In this document: positions 32,051-43,130 of the stretch, piece by piece
Position numbering within the stretch: position 1 is the first letter of the stretch
Layout: every line of letters begins with the position of its first letter
Made by a program: the position numbers and the translations under genes
Notes under the pieces: generated by a model
Database searches by the model: none
The model's input: only the letters and a program-made list of their open reading frames with translations
Told to the model about the DNA's origin: nothing
DNA from: Xanthostigma xanthostigma
Lineage: Eukaryota > Arthropoda > Insecta > Raphidioptera > Raphidiidae
NCBI GenBank assembly: GCA_963575645.1
Contig: OY754464.1
Location: forward strand, 82,186,948 to 82,250,947
DNA: 64,000 nt
Direction: 5' to 3'

Positions 32051-33180
32051 TGACGTCACTCTAAATCAAATATGGCGAACTTCTAAAGATGGCGGACTAA
32101 TTTTATTATGCTTTCCTACAATATGGGTATCAAATGAAAGGGCTTGCTGAGAATAACTCGAAAAATAAAGTGACGTCACTCTAAATCCAATATGGCGGAC
32201 TTCTAAAGATGGCGGACTAATTTTATTATGCTTTCCTACAATATGGGTATCAAATGAAAGAGCTTGCTGAGAATAACTCGAAAAATATAGTGACGTCACT
32301 CTAAATCCAATATGGCGGACTTCTAAAGATGGCGGACTAATTTTATTATGCTTTCCTACAATATGGGTATCAAATGAAAGGGCTTGCTGAGAATAACTCG
32401 AAAAATATAGTGACGTCACTCTAAATCCAATATGGCGGACTTCTAAAGATGGCGGACTAATTTTATTATGCTTTCCTACAATATGGGTATCAAATGAAAG
32501 GGCTTGCTGAGAATAGCCCGAAAAATAAAGTGACGTCACTCTAAATCCAATATGGCGGACTTTTAAAGATGGCGGACTAATTTTATTATGCTTTCCTACA
32601 ATATGGGTATCAAATGAAAGGGCTTGCTGAGAATAACTCGAAAAATAAAGTGACGTTACACTAAATCCAATATGGCGGACTTCTAAAGATGGCGGACTAA
32701 TTTTATTATGCTTTCTTACAATATGGGTATCAAATGAAAGGGCTTGCTGGGAATAACTCGAAAAATATAGTGACGTCACTCTAATTCCAATATGGCGGAC
32801 TTCTAAAGATGGCGGACTAATTTTATTATGCTTTCCTATAATATGGGTATCAAATGAAAGGGCTTGCTGAGAATAACTCGAAAAATAAAGTGACGGCACT
32901 CTAAATCCAATATGGCGGAATTCTAAAGATGGCGGACTAATTTTATTATGCTTTCCTACAATATGGGTATCAAATGAAAGGGCTTGCTGAGAATAACTCG
33001 AAAAATAAAGTGACGTCACTCTTAATCCAATATGGCGGACTTCTAAAGATGGCGGACTAATTTTATTATACTTTCCTACAATATGGGTATCAAATGAAAG
33101 GGCTTGCTGAGAATAACTCGAAAAATAAAGTGACTTTAGTTTAAATCCAATATGGCGGACTTCTAAAGATGGCGGACTAA
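32051..33180. repeat. Tandem array of 120-bp units, nine full plus one partial
   Basis: Units start at 32051 and every 120 bp thereafter, and differ by only a few substitutions. Each unit holds TGACGTCA (intact in seven of ten), CCAATATGGCGG and AAAGATGGCGGACTA. The length is exactly 3 x 40 and one minus-strand frame has no stop, which yields a 317-codon open frame of 40-residue repeats; no known protein family matches and I treat it as a by-product. TGACGTCA is the classic CREB/ATF site and the ATGGCGG motifs resemble YY1/pho-type sites; function here is unproven. Confidence 0.95.
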
Positions 33181-33217
33181 GTTTTTGACGTCAAGAGGGG
33201 TTTAAAAAAAAAGTTTT

Positions 33218-33407
33218 TGACGTGATAACGTCTTATAAATTGATGAAACACCAGCTGCACGCACGAAAAAGTGTAACGTTCCGTAACATTCCGCCTGACC
33301 CTGTGCGTGCAAGCGAGAGCGCAGTAATGTATTATTAAATATGATATTGAGCGGAATACGTTATCACGTAAAACTATCGTCCGTAAACCGACTTTACAGA
33401 CAACCAA
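33218..33407 (-). mobile_element. U5 element, short form
   Basis: A 190-bp copy from TGACGTGATAACGTC to the reverse of TTGGTTGTCTG (CAGACAACCAA), flanked by T/A-rich runs. Lies immediately right of the satellite array, with another truncated U5 copy to its left. Confidence 0.75.
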
Positions 33408-34593
33408 TTTTTTATAACGGCTTATTATTCTGCATATTTTACTAGAAATTTTTGTAATTTTTTTTGGGGATAATCGGCGCATGCGCAAAAGATATTATAT
33501 GCTATGATGTTTTTTATATAATAATAGTAAACTTTTCATAAATGATTATTATTCTATATGTTTTACAAGAAAGTTTTGTAATTTATTTTTCGGGAAAATC
33601 GGCGCATGCGCAACAGAGAAAGAAGTACCTACCTTTCAATGTTGTTTTTTTATAATTATGATATACTTACATGTCATAACAGTTTATTAGCCTGTATATT
33701 TTTACAAGATAGTCATGAAAAAATGTGTTTTTCTAAATTTGTACTTAGTTTCAGAAATATTTTGAAAATAAAAAAAATCTAATGTTAGTTTGTTCCGTAG
33801 ATGTTAGTTAGGTATTTGACAAGCATTCTTTGTTTATTTTTAACATCATATTGTGATAACATATAGAAAACCATGAACACGAACAGCAAATTTTATAATG
33901 TTTAGTGGTAACTATACGCGTTACTATACGCGTTAACGGAAATTTTATTTTCTTTGTTATTATATGTCAAATGTCAATATTATAATTTATTAGTTGGAAA
34001 GGCCCCATAATCTAATTGCTGCAATTTGTTCGACTAGATTAAATTAACTAAAGCTTTGAAATTTCACACACATGCAAGTCTGGTGACAATGTATATATCC
34101 AATATGGCGGATGCCCCAAGATGACGGAATACCTTTTCCTTCTCAACCATCTTGAATAAAATAATCAAATAATTTTTATAATTTATTGTCATAATAGTTA
34201 AAATTTTGAAAGACTATAAAAACAAGAAAAATAAAATACTAATAAAAAGAAAGTTTTTATTGAAATGTACCAAAAAGAAAATATAATTTTTATAATTTAG
34301 GGTCACAATTATATTATTAATTGTGACTAATAAACGATCATAGAGTTTACAGCTAACGCTTTTATATTTATGAACCTAAATTAATTATTAATAAATTATT
34401 AAAATGATTTTTTCCTTTCTGTGTTTCAATACTTTCAACTGTTATTTTTTTATTAGATTAAGTTAATTAAATTATATTATTAAGCTCAAAGTGTCGTTAA
34501 AAATATACATCAATTTTCGAACATAACGTTGGGGTATATTATGTAAAATTCGCGCCTTGTAATTCTTGAATTACTTGTGTCTTCAGACAATAT
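33408..34593. other. Non-coding stretch with duplicated segments
   Basis: A ~140-bp segment (atcggcgcatgcgcaa... tataat) occurs twice here (about 33475 and 33600) and once at about 31605. Near 34095 'ccaatatggcggatgcccca' is a single-copy relative of the 120-bp satellite. No gene recognised. Confidence 0.45.
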
Positions 34594-34990
34594 TTTTTAA
34601 TAATGAAAAGCTCTTATAAAGCAGTGCAAAAATAAAACAAAAAAACAACTCTATCTGTTTGGAAACATTTCATTCAAAAATTGTCTGACTGGTATGACGT
34701 ATGCGCGTTGGTAAATCAGTGACCCAATGTCTTTAGGTTCAACACGAATAGGCGGAGATATTTGATCTCGCACCATATTTAAGTATTTTTGGGAATTTAA
34801 TGTCTCTTTAATAAAAAAAAGTCGGATTATGTTGTAATCATTTGAATATTTTCTTCGGTAGTATACACATTCATTTTGCAAAAGAATATTATCTGTCAAA
34901 TTGAAAAACAAGATTTCAAGGCTCACTTTGATCCAGTCATTTTTTCCCAATGTTACTTTCCCTATGTGCACCTTACGTGTTTACATACTG
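34594..34990 (-). mobile_element. M1 mariner MITE, one-ended copy
   Basis: Retains the CAGTATGTAAACACGTAAGG terminus with TA (34991-34992) but lacks the opposite end. It contains the cleanest version of the internal mariner-like frame (34651-34971). Confidence 0.8.
34651..34971 (-). pseudogene. Mariner transposase remnant
   Basis: The frame reads '..SQKYLNMVRDQISPPI ... IYQRAYVIPVRQFLNEMF PNR'. This parallels the mariner/Tc1 transposase segment that runs from the Y-L-x-M-x-x-x-x region through the second catalytic aspartate (usually QDGAPPH) to FLNxxFPxRW. The catalytic aspartate motif is replaced by QRAYVIP, so the product cannot be active. N-terminal DNA-binding domain and C-terminus are missing. 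Confidence 0.6.
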
Positions 34991-35084
34991 TATATTAACA
35001 AACATAGTGTAACAAAACTGTTCTGAACTTGATGGTAAAACAATTTATTTACAAAACTAAATGTTAATAATTACTATGTATCAC

Positions 35085-36195
35085 AAAATGTTTATCCCAT
35101 CAAAAACATAAAATGTATAAAATGTTATTTTAGTTAGTGTTTATGGAAGCAAACATCTTTGTTATAAATTGTTACTTAATCAATTGCCTATCAACATTTT
35201 TAGTGACCGTATCAATATTAGATATTGTAACAATTATTATTATTTTATTCAACATGTTTATTAATTTAAGTTTGTAACATGAATATTATTTTATTCAACA
35301 TATTTATTAACGTAAGTTTGTAACATGAATATTATTTAATTCAATACATTTATTAATTTAAGTTTTTTTAACACGAACACTACTTCCTAGTTCATACGCT
35401 CCGCTGCCATCTTGCCTCTGTTTCTCCACATGACCACCAGGGTACACCAGTGGCGGCGTGGCTTTTTAAGACGTGGTGTTACAATATCTTTATTTCTATA
35501 ATAATTATAATGACTTGGCACCATATTCTACTAACTAAAATACTTTATTCTTAAGTGCACTGTTTAGATTTGCTTAGTAATCGAAATATTAGATTATTCT
35601 TTCATAATTATGGTGCCGTGCAATTGCCAAGTCATTATAATTATCATAGAAATAAAGATGTCTAATATTGATACGGTCAGTATAAATGTTGATAGGCAAT
35701 TGATTAGGTAACAATTTATAACAAAGTTGTTGGACATGTGCTTCCATAGACACTAACTAAAATAACTGACTTCATGGTTTTACCTGAGATCTCACAACTT
35801 TTTTTAGTGGAAGAACTGTGTTGCGAGACTTGGCATTTTTTTACATAGGTACAGTAGAACGCCGATTATCCGAATTAATTGGGACCGGGGTCGATTCGGA
35901 TAATCGGACATGTAGTGTCTTGACTCTAGCTTTCAACAATAACAGTTGAAATATATCTGGACTCCATCGAGTTCCAACTTCGACGTGTGCTGATACCATT
36001 GTAGCGTCTACACGGCAATTGTCACTCGCATTTTTGTATTCTTGCGTACCCACAAAACTTGTTTTTATTGAAAAATTACTTGGTTTTAATTTTTTATATT
36101 ACGCTTATGACCGATTCGGATAATTGGCGATTCGGTTAATCGGCGTTCGGATAATCGGCGTTCTACTGTATTATGTTTTTGATGGGACAGACGTT
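35085..36195. mobile_element. Large foldback element, interrupted by a pogo MITE
   Basis: Outer ends tcccatcaaaaacata (~35097) and tatgtttttgatggga (~36173) are inverted. Further inverted pairs follow inside: agtgtttatggaagcaa / gcttccatagacact, and atttctataataattataat / attataattatcatagaaat. The right arm is split by the pogo MITE at 35852-36168. No transposase. Confidence 0.65.
35852..36168. mobile_element. Pogo/Tigger MITE (317 bp)
   Basis: The ends CAGTAGAACGCCGATTATCC are inverted and flanked by TA (35850-35851, 36169-36170). Subterminal ATTCGGATAATCGG boxes repeat. The terminal 60 bp is similar to the right end of the intact Tigger (including the attaatt/gggaccgggg phrase), so a Tigger-type transposase probably mobilised it. 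Confidence 0.9.
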
Positions 36196-36704
36196 AGACA
36201 AAAGCGATTTGAAATTAAAAGATATGAGACATTTTGGCATAAACAAGGATAACTGTTTTGTGTACGGTTATGCTTTTTTTGTAAATAATTTGCGCAATAT
36301 ATTATACATCTGTAAAGCATTTATTAATTTTTTAACTAAATATTTTAACTGATTTTAATGTAATTTTGCAATATCAAAGTCCTTTTCATTCACGGGTCTC
36401 ATTCGTTCATTACACAAAGTTTATAATATTTTATCCCTTTGTAACATACTACTACTACATAACATAATCTGACCACATCAAAAGGAATATTTTCAGTTAA
36501 TTCCAGAATATCCCTTTGAACAGTTTGCGGGGCCCAGCAGTTCTGTCACATACATTTTCCTAGGGAGGGAGTCTATGACATTTTTTAGATTTATACTAAA
36601 GTGTAACGTCACTCGATATAACGACAAACTCCTTAAAACGTCGAAATTGCTTAACTCTAATTGGTTTACCTTGTTGTTTATACAATGATATACTCTAAAT
36701 AAAA

Positions 36705-37235
36705 AAACTTTTTAACAAAAAAATAAACCGCCGAAAAACTGAAAAGCAAAAAATAATAAATCTTTTTATTTAACTAAGTTCTATTTAAGTAGTTGAACGT
36801 ATGTGACAGTCTAGTATATCTAAGTAATTTTGAGTCGGCGTCAACAATCCTTCGCCGGAAATCTCTGAGAGTTCACGAAGTTAATGTCAGCGACAGAGCA
36901 ACCCGAACAGGCACACACTGAGGGCACACGTCTTTGCGAGTGGTCGTGTGGAGAGCGCATGTTTAGAATGTTAATGTTTATCGCTAAAGATTTCACGTAT
37001 CATTGTTAATTTGATTTGGTTATTTCTTTTAGTGATCTTTGTTCATTGATTGTTTGACGCCGACTCAAAATTACTTAGATATACTAGACTGTCACATACG
37101 TTCAACTACTTAAATAGAACTTAGTTAAATAAAAACATTTATTATTTTTTGCTTTTCAGTTAAATAAAAACATTTATTATTTTTTGCTTTTCAGTTTTTC
37201 GGCGGTTTATTTTTTTGTTAAAAAGTTTTTATTTT
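36705..37235. mobile_element. Foldback MITE U12
   Basis: Arms of ~140 bp (36708-36850; 37048-37230) share ataaaccgccgaaaaactga, gtagttgaacgtatgtgaca and actttgagtcggcg-type sequence in inverted orientation; the right arm has a 43-bp tandem duplication (ttaaataaaaacatttatta). A shorter relative with the same ttttaacaaaaaaat end is at 51270-51545. Confidence 0.75.
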
Positions 37236-37488
37236 ATAATTTTTTGTGGCTATATAATTTATAATTGTAATACACAACTCAGCATGAAAATCTGTGAGTG
37301 AACAATCAATCATCCCCTGTTTCCCTATCCTTAGGGTTGGAATTTTTTTACCAAATTTATATGGGAAAAATTTACGTGATATTTGCCGAGACCCTCCTCT
37401 CCCCTTAGTGAGATTGGGTGAGTTTCGGCTCGACCCCCTTCCACCCTAAACGTCTCACGTAATTTGTAAACGCCCCCTTTTGTAAACT

Positions 37489-39217
37489 TTAGAATAGAAT
37501 AGAATAGAATAGAATAGATTTATTTCTAAATAGCCAAATAGGCAAGAAATTGTCACAATATGTTACAAGTTTCAATAAATTAATTAAAATATTCCTCAAT
37601 AGAGTAAAAGCACTGCTGAATGAGAAATTTTTTTAATGCAATTTTAAATAAGCTAATGTTTAGATCTTTTATTTCGGCAGGTAAATTATTGAAAATGTTG
37701 ATCCCAGAACAAACTGGACCTTTACTATATAAAGAAAGACATTGTTGAGGAATTATACAATGTGTTTTGTGCCTTGTATTATATTCATGTACAGACTCAT
37801 TAGTGGGAAAATTATTTAAATTTAATTTAACGTACATTGATATAAAATATATATAAATACTCGGTAATGTTAGAATGTTATTTTTTATAAAGACTTCTTT
37901 GCACGATGTTCGTTTTGATAAATTGAAGATTATTCTAACTGCATATTTCTGTTTAATAAACAAGCGAGATAGATTAGTGCAATTACCCCAAGCAATTATG
38001 CCATATTTTAAATGGGGGAAAACCAAAGAATAATAAATTGTCAGTCTGATTTGTATATTTTCGCAATCGCAAGATATTTTACGAAGAGCGAAGATAGATT
38101 TTGAAATTTTCTTACACATTTTTGCAACATGATCTGAAAAAGTTAAATTGTTGTTGATATGTAACCCGAGGAAAGAAAATTGAGTTACATTATCAATTAT
38201 TGAATTATTTAAACTAACGCTAACGTCATTTTTATATTTATTTTGAACAGTTTGGAAAAACATAGCTTTCGTTTTGTTCAAGTTTAAGTTTAAATTATTT
38301 TTAGAGCACCAATTATCAAACAGTTTAATTGTATCATTATTTTTTATTTGTAGACTATTTATATCGTCACTGACGTTAATCAAGCTACAATCGTCAGCGT
38401 ACAGAATTATTTTGTCTACATTCGGCAAGTTATGCTGTAAGTTATTTATATAAAGGACAAATAGTATTGGACCAAGCACCGAGCCCTGTGGTACGCCTTG
38501 ATGTAGAAATAAAGGATCGGATGTCGCTTTTACGTCGTTATAATTGATTGAAACATACTGACTACGCTTAGAAAGATATGATTTTACCCACTGGTAAGGA
38601 ATCCCACGAATGCCAATATTCTCTAATTTCTGAAGTAGTAAGGTATGATTAACAGTGTCAAAGGCTTTACTGAGGTCGCAGAACAGAGCCGATACGTATT
38701 TTTTGTTATTGAGACCTTTTGCTATAGTTTCAGCAAAATCAAAAATAGCTGTTTCGGTAGATTTCCCTTTGGTGAATCCATGCTGGGCAGGAGAAATAAT
38801 ATTAAAAGCTTCAATGTAGGATTTTAATCTGGTGCTGAAGGCGTATTCAAAACATTTAGAGAAAACAGAAAGCAGGGATATGGGTCTGTAATTTACCACG
38901 TTTTCAGGATCGCCCTTTTTAAAAATAGGGACCGTTTTGGCAATTTTGAGTTTGGAAGGAAAAATCCCAGATGAAAAAGATAAATTTATTAAATATGATA
39001 ACGGGACAGTAATATTGACGCAATTTTTGAGTAAGCGACCTGGTATTTCATCAGTTCCACAAGAGAGATTGTTTTTTAGACTGTTAATAATTGATCTAAC
39101 TTCATCAGTCGTGACAGGGTGTAAGAAAAAGTTGTGATCAAGAACTATGGTTAAATCCCCGCTGTATGTTAAGCGTGACGGAGAAGTAATTGGCTGAACA
39201 ATATTTTCACCGCCGCT
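37489..39217 (-). mobile_element. 5'-truncated Jockey/CR1-type LINE
   Basis: A reverse-transcriptase gene followed by a ~90-bp 3' UTR and a 3' terminal (TATTC)n microsatellite (37491-37515 on the plus strand as tagaa repeats), a common way for such LINEs to end. The 5' end breaks at about 39217, so ORF1 and the APE endonuclease are missing. No target duplication was identified. Confidence 0.85.
37580..39217 (-). pseudogene. LINE reverse transcriptase (endonuclease domain missing)
   Basis: About 545 codons are open on the minus strand with no start at the proper place, so this is the distal part of an ORF2. Landmarks in order: IFKKGDPENVVNYRPISLLS (fingers), HGFTKGKSTETA, LFCDLSKAFDTVNH (motif A aspartate), GVPQGSVLGPILFVLYIN (motif B), LYADDCSL (motif C, catalytic YADD), LNLNKTKAM (motif D) and FLGLHINN (motif E). 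The RT core looks catalytically complete and free of stops, so the insertion may be fairly recent, but 5' truncation makes it dead on arrival. Clade assignment within Jockey/CR1 needs phylogeny. Confidence 0.9.
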
Positions 39218-39910
39218 CTAAAACATGAATTATTCTAAAACTCTTAACCAACAAAAATAAAATTTTAAAAAAATCTTCAATACGTATTGAATGGCAAATA
39301 TTTAGACGAGAATTGAAACATTGATTCATAAATCACCTCTCTTAAAAAACACTATAAGAATTTGTACAACCTCAACGAAACACAAAACAGCGACGGGCTT
39401 TCGTTCAATCGGATACAACGGCACCACCTAGCGCAAGCTTTGTGAACTAAGAGCTTTCAAAGCACAACAATGGATGACGCGTCCACAGTCACTTGATAGG
39501 AAAACTTGATCAATAATGCATATCTGCGAATGTTACCCGCGTTAATCCCTCTTCTTTTTCTGTCCGTGTGTAAGTTAGATGTAAATAGCAAAGGAGAGAG
39601 TTATTTGTGAACAGGCATACTTAGGTAGCCTATTCACTTTAAAAAAAGAAATAGTATCAAGATTCTGATCAGATTTGCCTATACTATTTACATCTCTGTT
39701 CGTTTCATACAGTTTAAGTTACTTAGGAAAAAAGACGAGTGGTGTCATGGAACACCCGGTTGGAACGAAGTTCTTTAATTCGCTAATTATTATGCACCAT
39801 ATATTTGTCGATAAATTATTCGAAAATTTTATTTATACTATAATATGATTATTAAACAAAAATTAATCGTATGATTTGTAACTCTAAAAAAGTAAAAATA
39901 ACATTTGTTG
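39218..39910. other. Gene-free stretch
   Basis: No recognised feature between the LINE 5' break and the tRNA-like sequence. Confidence 0.4.
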
Positions 39911-39982
39911 CGCATGTGTCGGGAATCAAGCCCGGGCCATCTGCATGGCAGATGAGTATTTTACCACTGAACTATTGACATT
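39911..39982 (-). tRNA. tRNA-Gly(GCC)-like sequence, probably pseudogene
   Basis: On the minus strand the sequence TAGTTCAGTGGTAAAATACT followed by CTGCCAT and GGCCCGGGCTTGATTCCCG parallels an animal tRNA-Gly with anticodon GCC. The A box is good; the B box (GGCTTGATTCC) has two changes from GGTTCGATTCC, and the anticodon stem (CTCAT/GCAGA) pairs badly. No SINE body is evident beside it. A tRNA pseudogene or SINE head is more likely than a working tRNA. Confidence 0.55.
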
Positions 39983-40673
39983 GCTTAGATACCGCTATTT
40001 ATATAGGTTTAATAATGTCAAAAAAACTAACTAATATTTGAAATGGCATCTGTTTTTGAACAAATGCAATCTTTTTATTTTAAGACAAAACATACGCAAT
40101 CTTTAAATGTTCATAACACACTGTGTGAGAGAAAAGGATAACCGATCCACGTGCGCGATGTATTAGGCAAAGCCGAATTTATACAGTGTTTATTTCTGCT
40201 TTTTTATGTATAAAAAAACTATTTGCGCGAATTCTGTAACATACGAAATCTATGTAAAATGTTCTCCTCTTTCGTTTAAGACAGAATACCGATCTGATTG
40301 AGCGAATTATAAGCGAAAAACTTTTTTGTTTTCTATTTTGTTCCCTTCTGGGACCAAAATTCAAAAATTCGATTCCGTTAGGATCTGTCCCTTGCCCTAT
40401 ATTATAAGTGTGCTAAATTTCAATCATTCCAAATTAGTCATAGTTTCTTCCCCCGAGAAGAATACGAGCAATTACCGGTCATCCTGCATTAGATAATATA
40501 TTTATTGATAAATTGCAAGTGAGTTGCATAGCTAAATTGTCCACCTCTTGCTTACACAGACATCATGGCGCGGAAAATGTGCGAAAAACTATTGTTATTT
40601 TCAGTAAACAATTTCACAAACGATTTCATTAAAATGTCGGTGTTTGATTGAAGTCCTTACTTTGTTATATAAT
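39983..40673. other. Non-coding stretch including U10 copy
   Basis: 40195-40400 is a reverse copy of the U10 repeat (tgttctcctctttcgtttaa). No gene recognised. Confidence 0.45.
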
Positions 40674-41251
40674 CATATATATTAATACGCTAAGATTAAG
40701 ATGTTTGCCTCCCTTTTTAGAAAAAACCACACAATTTCTCCACATAAATTATATATCATCTTACAGATCATTGCTTGCTCTACTGACATCGACAACTAAG
40801 AAATTTATTATTGCTTTTGTTTTTGTAAATTAATTAATTAACAGCAACGCTGAATAACGTCTGCCATCTGACGGCTTTAATTTTGAAACTACGTCAACAC
40901 TTCGATCTGTCATCTGACCTTCATATTGTAAATACTGCATACTGCCATCTGACGGCTTTAATTTTGAAACAGCGAGCAACACTGAACAACGTCACAGCAA
41001 TGCTGCATGATGCCATCTGACGGCTTAGCTCAACGCTTTTGCTACTTGCGTCTCTATATGACAATTTTAGTAAAATATTTCTTCGATCTGTCATCTGAGC
41101 TTCATATTGTAATACAACAAAAATAAGAACGTTATAAGCAGTGTGCAAAATTAGAAACGAATTGAATACTTGCAATCATATTTAAAAAATAATTTTGTAA
41201 AGTGATAATTATTATACTTATTTAGTGCGAATAATTCGCACAGGTCACACT
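40674..41251 (+). repeat. Unclassified repeat family U1, copy 2
   Basis: Same ends as 1487-1968 (tatattaatacgctaagatt ... cacaggtcacactagtat) and >90% similar by eye outside the internal reiteration at about 40860-40985. Confidence 0.6.
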
Positions 41252-41824
41252 AGTATTGTATTCATTCAGCAACTATTTGTGGCTAAACTAACACTAAACA
41301 ATTGCAACAACAGGTAGCTCTGTCAGTTTAACACGTGCGCAAATGCGGTGCCAGACCACAAATCCTCCATGTTACTGAAGATTTATCAATAGGTTTGCTT
41401 TTGAACAGATTCATGAATATTTAACCTTATTCCACTATAATTACTAACAACTCAGTTAATCTAACTAGAAGTTTTGTACGGTTGTTTGCAATCATGTAGG
41501 AACAAATTTTACGGAGAAGACCACTAGAATACCAGAAACATATTACGGAGGTGGTGGCTTCGATGTGGCTACTGACGGATTCATGACCTTGGTTCTAAGT
41601 AAAAAAAATTACATTTCGTCGCTTTTTCATAGACGCAACTAATTTATATATTTACGTTTTTTTTAAATAATCTGTTTTACTATGATAGCTGCAAGCACAA
41701 TGTTTAAATGAAATAAAACAAGCACCTGATAAAGTACCTAAATACAGAGGTTATTAAACCTGACGCGAAAAAAACAATTTCGCAGTAAACCTTCCAATAC
41801 CTTCCCAGACAGGCATTCATTCAG
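41252..41824. other. Gene-free stretch
   Basis: No recognised feature. Confidence 0.4.
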
Positions 41825-42235
41825 TCCGCTGCACACGAGGCTGGATTTGCCACTAGGTTCCTTGCTAGATTTTACTACTGGTTTTCTTGATTGCTATTAT
41901 GTACTCGTTTCACACGAGACGTCTTTACAAGCTTGCTCTGCAGGTAGATTTGGAGCGTGCGCAGGGATAGAACGGTAACAAAAGTGCATGTTTATTGTCT
42001 CTGAACAGAACACATACTACAGCATAGTGCTTGTTTGTGGGCGTTTGTTCAAGTCACCCACTGCCTCCTGATTGGTTCTTGTTCATACCTAGCAGCGGAC
42101 ATAGCATGGAAAATAGTCCCTGTTCTAATTTTGTGAGCTAGCAGGCAAGTTCGCAGTGACGTCATTTCCAGCCGCGTACTCAGCAGAAATCCAAGCAGTG
42201 TTTCTAGCCTCGTGTGCAACGGTCTTTAAATAATA
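41825..42235. mobile_element. Dispersed repeat U8, copy with inverted ends
   Basis: GCTGCACACGAGGCTGG at the left and CTAGCCTCGTGTGCAACGG at the right form TIRs. Internal landmarks (tctaattttgtgagctagca, cctgattggttcttgttcat) are shared in part with 26455-26705 and 62266-62660. Superfamily not determined. Confidence 0.6.
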
Positions 42236-42317
42236 TAGAATTTATTGAACTTGCAGGATTACATTATTAGAATTACGGTAGTGCTTAGAGTATAAAACTA
42301 AACAAAGAAGGGTATCT

Positions 42318-42625
42318 AAGTGTGTAGGCTTTCACGGCCGGTGTTGATTCAAATCTTCTTGGTTTCCGGGCTTGTATTCCGTGGTCCATTGGTATTCCTA
42401 CCTGACGTTTCGTCTACAACTGCAGCGGTAGACATTATCAAAGGCGATGTGGTAGCGGGCGAAGTGTCCTTCTAGGCTGCTCACAAGTGTGTCAACAAGT
42501 GTGGCACTTTGCCCGCTACCACATCGCCTTTGATAATGTCTACCGCTGCAGTTGTAGACGAAACGTCAGGTAGGAATACCAATGGACCACGGCATACAAG
42601 CCCGGAAACCAAAAAGATTTGGAAA
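42318..42625. repeat. Inverted pair of Penelope-type terminal repeats
   Basis: Arms of ~118 bp (about 42350-42468 and 42504-42622) are nearly perfect inverted copies, each containing the motif cctTTGATAA-t-GTCTAC...GTAGAC-GAAACGTC-agg (minus 42404-42441; plus 42530-42567). The plus-strand arm matches the segment that follows the Penelope endonuclease at 63838-63960 (tttgataatgtctacc, ccacggcatacaagcccgga). Penelope-like elements are known to have pseudo-LTRs in direct or inverted arrangement that carry hammerhead motifs. Confidence 0.75.
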
Positions 42626-43130
42626 GTAAGATATATTACAAGTTTTATTGTTTTTGTACAACTATCATGAAAGGCTGACATACAATATACTTTTCCATTG
42701 ACACAATTGATCAAAACTAGAGAGAAGTTTTATTTTTGACCTCAGCTGTTTAGCGTCTATAATCTACAGTCTCAGCTGTTTAGCGTCTATAATTTACAGT
42801 CTTTCGCTCTCTCTCTTTCTCTACTTTTAACATCGTGATGATCCCTTAACACCAGGATTCATTATTAATTTAAATGTAATTATGTCCTGTTTATTTTTGT
42901 ATTTATATCCACGCTCATGTTCAAGCCTTTTCGTCTTGGGAAATTAAGTTAGTACTCAGGTGAAAATGCGAAAATATTTTAACAATGTAAAACGTAGGGC
43001 TAGAATTTCTTGATTTTTTGGTCGGTTATCGTCTATGAAAAATAAGAACCGGTAGCCGATTAACCAGAGTTTAACCAGTTTGGTAATAGTTTAAAAACTT
43101 GAAGCGAATTTTTTTAAATAAGAATTAGAA
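42626..43130. other. Gene-free stretch
   Basis: Holds a duplicated 'tcagctgtttagcgtctata' (~42744 and ~42773) and a CT-rich run; no gene. Confidence 0.4.

Noticed and set aside
32066-33019. 317-codon minus-strand open frame as a repeat protein gene
   Set aside because: It is produced by a 120-bp (3 x 40) tandem satellite with no stop in that frame; no known domain, no codon-level evidence of selection visible.
32051-33180. CRISPR-like regular array
   Set aside because: The 120-bp units repeat completely without variable spacers, and the context is eukaryotic; it is a satellite.
39911-39982. Functional tRNA-Gly gene
   Set aside because: The B box is changed and the anticodon stem is mispaired; kept only as a tRNA-like relic.
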